A stretch of DNA of 64,000 nt from Rhipidocladum racemiflorum (taxonomy: Eukaryota > Streptophyta > Magnoliopsida > Poales > Poaceae): the NCBI GenBank assembly GCA_036346355.1, contig CM070590.1:45727749-45791748 (forward strand), read 5' to 3'. A program made the position numbers and the translations under genes. Positions 11,701 to 21,236 of the stretch are shown one piece after another; positions within the stretch are counted from its first letter, which is position 1; every line of letters starts with the position of its first letter. Under the pieces are notes generated by a model, which saw only the letters and a list, made by a program, of their open reading frames with translations, ran no database searches and was not told where the DNA came from.

Positions 11701-13079
11701 TACTGTCAACTATGCTACCATCATAGTCTATATGAATTTCCACAACCTTCGATGTTAATTGTGTTTTAACTATTTGATATCAAGGAAGAAGTCATTTGGT
11801 GAATGACTATTCGGTACCGTTGTTACATGATGAATGAATGGTGAAAAGGAAAACGAGACGTTGTTTATGCATAATTAATCATAAAGGAGTCGATGAGCCA
11901 AGTCGGTGAGAAAGTCATATATGGATATATGACTAATCCGGAGTGCTCTTGAAAAGTGTGCATTCTTGTCATGTATCGAGATTTCCATGTCTTCCTAGTA
12001 TGAAAGGAAAGAATGAATAATTTGTGGTATTTTGGCTGTGGTGTTAGAAGTTTGAGTTTTCTTTGCGATTTGGCTTAGAAAAATGAAATGTGTGCTCTTT
12101 GGATGTTGCCGGATTCTTTCCAAAGTGGTTTTTAGCGCTTTGGGGTTTGAGTTGTTGTATGTGGATCAATTGGGTTCATGTTTTACGGTTGAGCTTACTC
12201 AATAATGGTACTCTTTGTCCTGGTCCTTTAAGTGGAAGGATGTGAGGGCAAGACTTTCTTAGTAAGAGAAACCTGGTGTGGCTATGTCTCAATTCAAACC
12301 TTCTTGGAGAATTGTGTCATCGATGTGTTCCTCGGTGGGAAAGATCAAATTGTAAGTGGACCGCTTGGTCGTTGCTAGTAATTTGTTTTCTGTTTTTGAA
12401 GAGTATTGGACCTTTTTGTCGCCAGGCTTGAGCGTGTTGTGCCAACCGAAGTGGAATGTTTGGTTGTTTTTTATTTTGCGGGTTTTTCAGAACCCTGGTC
12501 ATAAAGTAGGATTCTCCTTTCGGTGGTAGTAATCTTAGAGTGTTGTGTCTCACTTGGTTTGCGTCGTCTCGAATACGACGAACCACAGTTGAGTCGTTGG
12601 GACGTGATTCACTTTTGTGCGTGGGAGCGGAAGATGGATCTAGAAGTTGGTACCATGTCCTTCTGGAGAGTGGCTTTGGTTAAAGGGATCGGGCACTTTA
12701 GTGCCAAGGAATGCATGGAATGAGGAGTGTGAGATCGTATTATTTCGTGGTCTGTTTGGGATTTTATCCTATCGCTTGGGTCATGCCGAGGCCTTGTTTG
12801 AGTGCTTTGTGTTTCAATGTTGAGTAAAGTTCTCGCAAGTTTTGATTGCGAGTTATCATTAGAGCCGTTGGTCTTCGAACCTAGGCGTCCTGTCATCGAG
12901 TCTCGATCAGTGTAAATTCCAGTGGTTTTATTTAGAGAAGCGACCTGGGAGTTGAAGTCTCGCGGGGGCGAGCTTTACCCAAAGCTCTTTTCTTCAGGTT
13001 TGAACCGTGAAGATTAGATCTCTGTGTGTTGTTGGTTTGGCGTAGTGGCATGTCTTCGATTCGAGGTTGAATCCTGTTG
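8745..13079 (+). other. Element D internal region, non-coding
   Basis: About 4.3 kb without any frame resembling retrotransposon proteins; the short ORFs present have no recognisable motif. The 3' half (about 10690-13079) is clearly similar, in reverse, to F 52866-55339, including a perfect hairpin at 11913-11934. Conservation without coding suggests RNA-level signals such as packaging or dimerisation; that is inference. Confidence 0.8.
11913..11934. other. Conserved hairpin in D internal region
   Basis: Two 10-nt arms, AGTCATATAT and ATATATGACT, are separated by GG and preceded by CGGTGAGAA. The reverse-oriented F copy (54103-54124) keeps it unchanged. Confidence 0.65.
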
Positions 13080-13092
13080 AAGGGGGGGAGAA
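13080..13092 (+). promoter_or_regulatory. Polypurine tract of element D
   Basis: Purine run AAGGGGGGGAGAA directly before the 3' LTR; primes plus-strand cDNA synthesis in LTR elements. Confidence 0.9.
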
Positions 13093-15342
13093 TGTGACAC
13101 CACGGAGTGTCGTAACCTTATATAATGTGAATGTTGAGGTCAAAAAAAAACATTATGAAATATGGAATTGGAGGTTAAAACCTTACGGTATGAGGTTTAT
13201 TTGCGTTTTCAGGCCGTTTCTGGGAGTTTGGGCCTTTCCGGGGGAGTTTGGGCCTAAGGGAAAGGGTCATGGGCCTTGGTGGGGAGGAGTTTGAGTCCAT
13301 TTAGGAGTAGGAGTCCTGTTTGGGGGCCTCCTCCTGCCCTTTTGAGCGCCCCCCCCCCACCTCCCCTTGTGTGCCCTAGCCGCCCCCAAATCCTCCTCCT
13401 AGCCGCACCCCCCCACCACCTCTCCCCATTGCGCCACCAACCCTCCACCACCTCTCCACCTCCCTTTCTGCCCCTAGGGGAGTTCTCCACCTCAACACCT
13501 CGAATATCCGTCCATTGGAGCGCTCCGCAACGAGGAGATCCGGTGGATTTGGAGCGAGGAAGGAGATCGCGCGAACCGGGAGGAGATCCGTTGGGTTTTC
13601 ATGCGTCGGGCGAAGGTATGGCCATGGGAATCCTTGGAGTTGGTCAAGGTACTGTTCTAAGGGTTATTATCATATTTTTAGATCAATTGGTGGTGCTGTA
13701 GTTGGGTAGATTAGATGGAATCTTGAGTTTGCCACGTTCTCTGTTTCGGGCAGCATGAGCAGTCGACATAGGGTTTGGGTTTTCGCTAATTTAGATTCGT
13801 ATTTTGGTCATACGCCTGTTGAAGAAGTTGTAGGTAACTTCAATACCTTTCAGTGGGTATAAAGAACGTCCAATTCCGCCCAACCGTTTGAAAGTTATGC
13901 TCATTTTACCGAACGTATTAAAAACTGTGACGTGATTGGAACAGATCACGGTATGTTGTAGATTAAACCACTTTAGAGTCCGAATCAGTCTTTCCATATA
14001 CTTAGAAAAAGTTAGGAAATTTCCTAAGCTACGCGAGGATGTACTCGTTTATTCGATTCGGAGTTTTAGAACCCGAGTTATGCCATTTGGAAGGCTGCTG
14101 TCCTGACGGGACAGAACCTCTGTTTTTGGGTTTTGCGAGTAGTTTGCGATGTCGGGGTAGAAAAGTGTTTGCGTACTGTTTTGTGGACATGATTGTGAGT
14201 GTGTAGTACCTATGTGCAGGTGGTGTGACCCCGGGAGTGCCTTCTACTTCTCGCCAATCCGTCGCCCATGGTTGAGGCAAGTGTATTGGAATGGGTAGCG
14301 GGTTGTGGTTTGCTAGATTGGTTGAGATTGAAATTGAATATATGATATGGTCACATGCCATGCTTTAATGTTTGCCATTGATATGATGAATATGCTTATT
14401 ATGTTATGATGCCATGTGTTAATGTACAAGTTATTTATGATGTTGGCATGTTTGCATACATGGCATGATACATGGCCCGGGCGGTGAGAAAGTCATAACT
14501 AGTCCGGGGAAGGTCGGTGAGAAAGTTATGACTAATCCGGAGAGCCAATGATTAAGTCCTACATCGTGATTCCATCCACCGCGGTGTATGGAAGCGAGGA
14601 GTAGGCACCCTCCATCTTCGGGATGGAAGGGGGGAGAGGGTGCACACCGACGGGTGTGTACTCAACCATACCGGTATGAGTTTCCAGGAGATATGTGCAT
14701 CGCATTGCATTGCATTGCATTATATGAGGATGTTATACGATGATGATATATGATGATGTCGATGATATGCTTACACTATGAATATGAGATGTGTATGATG
14801 TCGTATGTGAAAAGTGGTGATGAAGGTATTGGAATGTATTTTCTTGTTCCATTGCAATATACTTGCTGAGTGATGAACTCACGCTTGTGTTTATGTTGTT
14901 TTTCTTAGGTACCATGAAACCGGCATGCGGGAAAGGGAGCTAGTCATACGTCATCACTTAGCATCACACATATAAACAATGACATGTTCCTTCCTTTAAT
15001 TGTGATTGTTAATTCACTGAACTAAACTGTGGTGTTGATGCTTTGTTGGTTGCCATGAGTAAATGATTAGTCCATATTTGACATGAGACGAATAGACTTA
15101 TATCCTTAACTGTATGATGGCTGAAATTCCTGTTTTCTCACGTTATTACTATCGTTCTTTATGCTATCTTGATATGTGAAAATTGTTGTTGCTCAATCCA
15201 TGGAAAAACAAAGAAGATGCTGTCGAAATTTTCGGTTTTAGCATTTACTCCTTTGCTGTAATTTATCTTAATTTATGGTATTTAGATGTTGTTTAGCCTA
15301 TGTTTGGTAGCATTCAAGCATGCTAGATGCCGGGGTGTTACA
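13093..15342 (+). mobile_element. Element D 3' LTR
   Basis: 2,250 bp, differing from the 5' LTR by a few percent plus small indels in the C-rich zone (around 13340-13400). A GCATT microsatellite (about 14702-14720) is longer here than in the 5' LTR. Confidence 0.93.
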
Positions 15343-15343
15343 C

Positions 15344-17944
15344 ATGGCGACGGACAAATATTCTTCTAAGCCTCCAATTTTTGATGGAGTTGATTATCCA
15401 TTATGGAAAATGTGAATGGAGTCATACATCATTGCTTAGGGCTTTATGATCTAGCAGAAGGTGAAACTCCCGTATGAGGTTCCTGCTGATGAGAACGTCA
15501 ATGCCACGAACTTGGCCAACATTGAGGCAAATGCTAAGGCTAGGAACATTCTCATACAGGGACTTAGCCGCAGTGAGTATGATCGGGTTTCTCACCTTCG
15601 ATCCGCTCACCAGATCTGGGTGACCCTCAATGCTTACCATTAGGGTACCACTCAGATTAAGTCAGTGAGGCAGGACCAATTCAAGCGTGACTACAACAAG
15701 TTCAAACAGCACGCTGGTGAGAGTCTCGACGAGTGTTTTGCTCGATTTTCTAAGAGCCTAAGCGATCTCTGGTCTGTTGATTGCTCATACATAGATTCGG
15801 AGAATGCTAGGCACTTTTTGAGAGCACTCGATTTGAGGATTTGGGAGATGAAGGTAACCACCATCACAGACCATACAGACTTATCAACCTTGACTCTTGA
15901 TGGGTTGTACTCCCGGCTCAAGACTCACGAGCTCGACATCGTCTCTCGCAGGACGAAGTCTCAGTCGATGGCATTGGTTATCGATCCCATCGAATCTTCC
16001 TCTTCAGGACCCTCACTTGACTTCTCTTCTGGTTTTTCTCTCACCTCTCTTTGCGAAGTGAGCGATGACGTTCTGGAACAATTTCCAAAAAACAAGCTTG
16101 CTCTTGTCGCTCGAAAATTTTCTAATGTCTACAAGAGGGTGAGAGATAGGAAGAAGAGCGGCAAGATCACTTGATTTGAGTGTGGTGGCCCCAACAACAT
16201 TCGGGCAAACTGCCAAAAGCTGGAGAAGGGCAAAAACGAACAAGGCGGTCCGAGCAAGATCGACTACATCAACAAGAACCGCAATAAGAAGCCTCCAGCT
16301 CGTGAGCTGACGCGAGAAAAGAAGCAACACAAGTTCGCCAAGAGCAAGAAGCTCTTTCACGGAGACATGGACTATCTGGACCTCTCCGACACGGAGACAT
16401 GGAGCGACGAGGACGAGGATGAACCGCAAGACAAGGCAAAGAATGGCGACGACTTCTCCGACATGTGCTTCATGGCCTCCAGTGCCGTAGAAGTAGACGA
16501 CTCCAAGCTGTACAACGACACGAAGGAGGTACCTTCCTATGACCAGCTCAATGATGCTTTTGTCAAGCTAGGAAAATTTCATTCCAAGTCTAGAGCTAAG
16601 TGTGCGAATTAGAGAAGGAAGTAGGTACCTTGTCTCGGGAGTTAGCTTTGCTTAGATCATGTTCCTCATGAGACTCTGATGGCTATACTCTCTGTGATGC
16701 TTTGCTTGTGGAGTTGGAGAACCTAAGGACCTTACATGATAGTGTGGTTTCTGATCTTGAGGCTCTTAGGTCGAAGGATGCTAGCACATGTACTGTTGAT
16801 CCTATTCCTGCTGATGCTAGTTTTCATCATGCTCACACGACTGCATCTTGTGATAATTGCCCTAAATTGCTTGTTGAAATTGACGCCATGAGCTCACACC
16901 TTAGGAAGCTTTCTGCTAGAAATGATGAACTTGAATCATATGCTTCTAAGGAACCAGTCAGCTCATGTGAGGGATGTAAGCAACTAAAACTTGACAATGA
17001 TGCTTTGGCTGTCAAGTGTGCGAAATTTGCTAAGGACTTGCTAGTTAAGTCACCAACTGGTTGCTTGTTGTGTGTTGGGGTTAAGGAGGATGTAGTCAAA
17101 GTCCATGCAGAGCTTAGGGAGAAGTTAGAAGCCCAGATTGGTAGAATTAGAGATGTTCCTTGTGTTTCTTGCGAGTCCCTCAAGATTGAGGCAGCTATTT
17201 ATAGGGAGAAATGTTCACGCCTTGCTCACTCTTCTCCATCTGGCTCTTCTTCTTCTACTCCTTCCCCCTGCTCTTCTTGTGCCTCACTTTTTCGAGAGTG
17301 CCATGAGCACCCTCGAGAAATTTTTTGGAGGCAAGTAGAAGCTCAATCTCATCTTAGACCAATCCAAAATTAGTCGATTCAATCAAGGTCTAAGATTTGA
17401 TTCCTTGGAGCACGCACGGGCGCATCCGCCTATTGTTGTGCGCGCTTCCAAGAGTGGAGAGATTGTGGTTGCTCCTCAAACGAGCACCACTGTGTTTAGG
17501 TCAGCAGGTCTGGTCCACGGGATCTCTGACAAGAAGGATGCTACTCCTGCTACTTCGGCCTCCAAGGTGAAGTATACATGCACCTTCTGTCAAAAGGATG
17601 GACAACTGGTTGACTTCTGTTTTAGACGTGCCAAGATCACTTGGCGTGAGCGTGTTAATGCCCTTAGGGGTATTCAGGGTCATCCCCAGACTCTGAGTAC
17701 TTCTAAGGCACACACGGCTTCTAGGCAGGTTTCACAGTTGCCCGGTTTTGGACAGTGCATGGGGCTTCGTTTTCAGGCTGCGTCTTCTGGTTTTCGCCCC
17801 AGAGCTATTCAAAGTCAGTCTCTCCACCGATTTTATGATATTCCTCATTTTCGACATCGAGGCGGATATCAGCAGCGTGAGCTTGCTTCCTCCAGTAGGA
17901 GGTCTGAGCAGCGTGTTGTGGATGGTCAGGCCTTTGCACGCTAG
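15344..17944 (+). pseudogene. Element C gag polyprotein, broken
   Basis: Starts at the ATG (15344-15346) that lies inside D's target duplication. The gag core is recognisable in pieces: FDGVDYPLW near 15380, LANIEANAKARNILIQGL near 15510-15560, SVRQDQFKRDYNKF near 15665, LRALDLRIWEMKVTTI near 15820, and LSTLTLDGLYSRLKTHEL near 15890. Gag forms the virus-like particle and binds RNA. Two CCHC knuckles are both damaged: near 16175 the first Cys is a TGA stop and the His is Asn; near 17575 (CTFCQKDGQLVDFC) the His is Gln. Between them is a long Cys-rich, helix-prone region. In-frame stops include one near 15413 and another after LNAYH near 15641, and there are several frameshifts. Confidence 0.9.
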
Positions 17945-19380
17945 CAGACCAACCCGGCACCTGCTCCCAGTCATTCTACTAGAGCTGTCTCTGAGTTTGT
18001 GAGAGTCGAGTCTAGGAGAGGCGCTAGATTGTATTTTGTTGCTCCTTCGACTGCTTGTGCTTCTACTTCTACTTCTGCTTATGGACCTCCCTACCACATT
18101 CAGCAGGCTCATCCACCTGACCAGATCATTGGAGATTTGTTTGAGCGAGTCACTTGCTCTAAGTCAGGTCTGTCCACTTTCTACCTTCACTCTGCCTTTG
18201 TTGCCTCTTTTGAGCCGAAGGATGTTTCTCATGCATTATCTAGTGAATCTTGGATTAATGCTATGCATGAGGAACTTGAAAACTTCGAGAGAAACAAAGT
18301 TTGGAAGCTTGTCGAGCCCCCCTCTAGTCACAACATCATTGGGACCAAATGGGTGTTCAAAAACAAGCAGAGTGAGGATGGGGCTGTAATTCGAAACAAG
18401 GGTAGACTAGTTGCTCAGGGTTTCACTCAAGTTGAGGGCCTCGACTTTGAGGAGACTTTTGCCCCTGTAGCCATACTAGAGGCCATTAGGATCCTGCTCA
18501 CATTCACGGCGTCCAAAGGCTTCAGGCTTTATCAAATGGATGTCAAGAGTGCATTCCTCAATGGGTTCATTGAGGAAGAAGTGTACGTCAGACAGCCACC
18601 AGGATTTGAGAACCCTAAGTACCCAAACCGTGTCTTCAAGCTTTCCAAAGCTTTGTATGGACTCAAGCAAGCCCCACAAGCTTGGTATGAGAGGCTTAAG
18701 TCCTACCTTTTGAGTCATGGTTTTCATATGGGTCAAGTGGACAAGACTCTATTCGTCAGACATTGTGATTCGGACCTTCTCCTAGTCCAGATCTATGTTG
18801 ACGACATCATTTTCGGTGGTTCCTCGCATTCGCTCGTTACTCAGTTCTCAGATGTGATGAGTACTAAGTTCGAGATGAGCATGATGGGCAAATTGAGCTA
18901 CTTCCTTGGCTTCCAGATTAAGCAGACTCAGGAGGGTACATTTTTGCAGCAAGACAAATACACTCGAGACCTCCTGAAGCGCTTTGACATGTCTGACGGT
19001 AAGCCAGTGATGACTCCTATGGCCACCACTGCAGTCCTCGAGCCTGATGGGGATGGTGAGCCAGTTGATCAGAAGGTGTTCCGGAGCATGATCGGTTCCC
19101 TTTGTATCTCACTGCTTCCAGGCCTGACATACATTTTTTTTGTGTCTGTGTGCTCGATTTCAGGCTTCTCCTTGCGTTTCTCATCGCCAAGCGGTGAAAC
19201 GCATCTTCAGGTACCTTCAAGCTACCATTGACTATGGTATATGGTACTCTTCCTCCTCCTGTCTATCTCTAAGAGCCTTTTCAGATGCAGACTTTGCTAG
19301 TTGTAGGATAGATAGGAAGAGCACTTCTGGCACCTGCCAATTCATTGGCACTTCTCTTGTTTCTTGGTCCTCTAGGAAGC
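17945..19380 (+). pseudogene. Element C reverse transcriptase and RNase H, N-terminal and central part
   Basis: Copia reverse transcriptase follows gag directly: a short linker (HPPDQIIGDLFERVT near 18110), then SWINAMHEELENFERNKVW near 18250, TKWVFKNKQ near 18345, LYQMDVKSAFLNG near 18530, KALYGLKQAPQAWYERL near 18650 and catalytic YVDD at 18794-18805. A frameshift near 19100 moves the end into another frame (SDADFASCRIDRKSTSGTC, RNase H). Protease and the whole integrase, expected before RT in Ty1/copia, are absent. The frame stops at element A, which is inserted at SWSSRK; it resumes at 29527. Confidence 0.93.
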
Positions 19381-19495
19381 TGTGAAATCATATGATGAAA
19401 AATTGGCTTGATCATGTGCTGAAAAATTGGTTAGGTTTAATCTTGCAAAATTGCTTGTATGAAGGACCAAATATCCAAAAACAGTGAGTTTCGCA

Positions 19496-19927
19496 TGTAT
19501 GACGGACCAAATTTTTTGGTCTGTCATAAACGTGATTTTGATGTTTTTACGCTTGTTCAAGAAATCGCGTATTTCGCATGTATGACAAACCAAATTTTTT
19601 GGTCTATCATACACATGCTTTTGGCGACCTCGTTTTTCCCATGTATGACAAACCAAATTTTTTGGTCTGTCATACACATGTTTTTGGCGACCTCGTTTTT
19701 CCCATGTATGACAAACCAAATTTTTTGGTTTGTCATAAACATGTTTTTTGGCGACCTCGTTTTTTCCATGTACGACAGACCAAATTTTTTGGTCCGTCAT
19801 AAGCAGATTTTTGATGCTTGTTTTCGCCATGTATGACGGACCAAATTTTTTGGTCCGCCATGAACTGATTCTTCTAGGGTTTTGAGATATGTGTGCGCTG
19901 GACTGGATTTTGGTCCGTGATGAATGT
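19496..19927. repeat. Tandem palindrome array in A 5' LTR
   Basis: About seven units spaced near 60 bp. Each is an inverted repeat with arms like TATGACAGACCAAA and TTTGGTCTGTCATA, and most are followed by CATG and TTTTGGCGACCTCG. Clear units lie near 19498, 19579, 19643, 19704, 19769 and 19830, with a weak seventh at 19895. Each unit can form a strong hairpin. Confidence 0.88.
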
Positions 19928-20489
19928 CTTTTTGCTCAGTTAGGGTTTTGAGCAAATTTGAAATGGAATCTTGGTTTGAATTTGAGATTATGAAATAAGT
20001 GTGAATTTCATGATGCTTGTTTTGAAGTGGACGTTATGCAATGCTCGTGTGAGTAGTTGGATGGATTGACTTTGAGTCAAGTCATGGACTTGTGCTCGGA
20101 ATTGTTCTTGGTTTGTTCATGTGCAGGTATTGCTCAAAGACGAACGTGGTCGATGATGGGACCGGAACTAGGTTCATGGAGGAACTGAGGTTCGGGACTA
20201 GGTTCAGGGAGGAACTAAGGTCTTGGTGGTCAAGGATGTCACGCGGGACGTTCGGGCTAAGAGAATGGTGCACATGAAGAATGGTTAGTCACGTGAGTAT
20301 GGCAGGTGACCATGCGCGTGCAAAGTGTTAGTCACGTGAGTATGGTAGGGTTGCCATACGCGTGCAAGAGTTGTACTTGGCCAGGTTGGGCCAAGTGGAG
20401 TTATGTTGGATACATACTCCTTCTAGGATTAGGAGTGGGAATCCTTCTAGGAGTAGGAATTGTATCCAGGACTCTCTGTATTTTGCTCC

Positions 20490-20497
20490 TTTAAATA
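20490..20497 (+). promoter_or_regulatory. TATA-like box of element A 5' LTR
   Basis: TTTAAATA followed by GGAGGGG. The related B LTR has TATAAATAGGAGGGG (reverse, 56751-56759) at the same place, which supports a promoter element. Confidence 0.55.
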
Positions 20498-21186
20498 GGA
20501 GGGGTTGTCTCCTGTTGAAGGGCATCAAACAGAGCTGAGCGCATTGAAAGCTTAGAGCTTTTATTTTAGGACTTGTACTCTTGTGTTTGGAGTACTTTAG
20601 ACAAGAGAGAAATAAAGATCAAATTCTTCAGATCCTTTGCGTGCTACAGTACCCACGAGGTCCTGTTTATCCAAGTTTTTGGGTTTCGTTTTCTCTCTGG
20701 TTTTTTTAGGTTTAGTAGATGGATTTTTCGTCTACTTTGTTTCCTTGAGTTCCTTCCTGATTTGATCAATCCAAGACCTCTCTAGGAATTTGTTTTATAG
20801 TTCTTCAAAGTTCTGTAGGTTGATCTTTTGTCGTTTCTGTTAAACCTTCAAGTTTACATTAGATCAATTCTCGTCATCTTCTGTTACAGCAAGCTTGCGA
20901 GGTTCATAACTTTTGATCCGTAAGTCCGATCGAACTGATTCTTTTTGAGTTCGATTCATATTGGAATCTAGTTTCTTGTGTCCAAATTTCAGATCGTTCT
21001 GACGGTTGGATCTCCAGGAATTTGCGTTTTACCAAACCTCTATCATTCTGTTTTTGTCGAATACGAGGCAATTATTTGGTTCTGTTTTGTGGTGAACTTT
21101 TATTAGATCAAAGATTTGGTTTTAGCTTCCGCACAATCATTTACCCCCCCTCTGATTGCTATATTCGTGTCTTTCGATCCTACAAG

Positions 21187-21198
21187 TGGTATCAGAGC
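21187..21198 (+). promoter_or_regulatory. Primer-binding site of element A
   Basis: TGGTATCAGAGC, 2 bp after the LTR end; initiator methionine tRNA type. Confidence 0.95.
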
Positions 21199-21236
21199 AA
21201 GGTTTTTCTAATCTATCTTAACCGGTGATTAGATTA

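Larger units (their letters stand above)
6475..15342 (+). mobile_element. Element D: non-coding LTR retrotransposon (LARD-like), complete
   Basis: 8,868 bp, bounded by LTRs of about 2.25 kb starting TGTGACACC and ending GTGTTACA, with a perfect TSD CATGG (6470-6474 and 15343-15347). It has PBS and PPT, but the 4.4 kb between the LTRs encodes no gag or pol. Size and lack of genes fit a large retrotransposon derivative that would move with proteins supplied by another element. The LTR ends and the PPT GGGGGGAGAATGTGACA resemble grass Tekay-type gypsy elements; that assignment is inference. Block F is a second, reverse-oriented member of the family. The target was the gag start codon of element C. 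Confidence 0.95.
19381..21184 (+). mobile_element. Element A 5' LTR
   Basis: 1,804 bp, TGTGAAATC...GATCCTACA. It contains a palindrome array near its start, a TATA-like box and the CATAACTTTTGATCC motif near 20903. The 3' LTR has an extra 16 or so bp repeat (GTGCTACAGTA near 28975) and lacks about 12 bp present here near 20888. Confidence 0.96.

Noticed and set aside
8745..13079. Possible relic of gag or pol in D
   Set aside because: Read in all frames from the given translations; no RT, integrase, protease or knuckle motif present.
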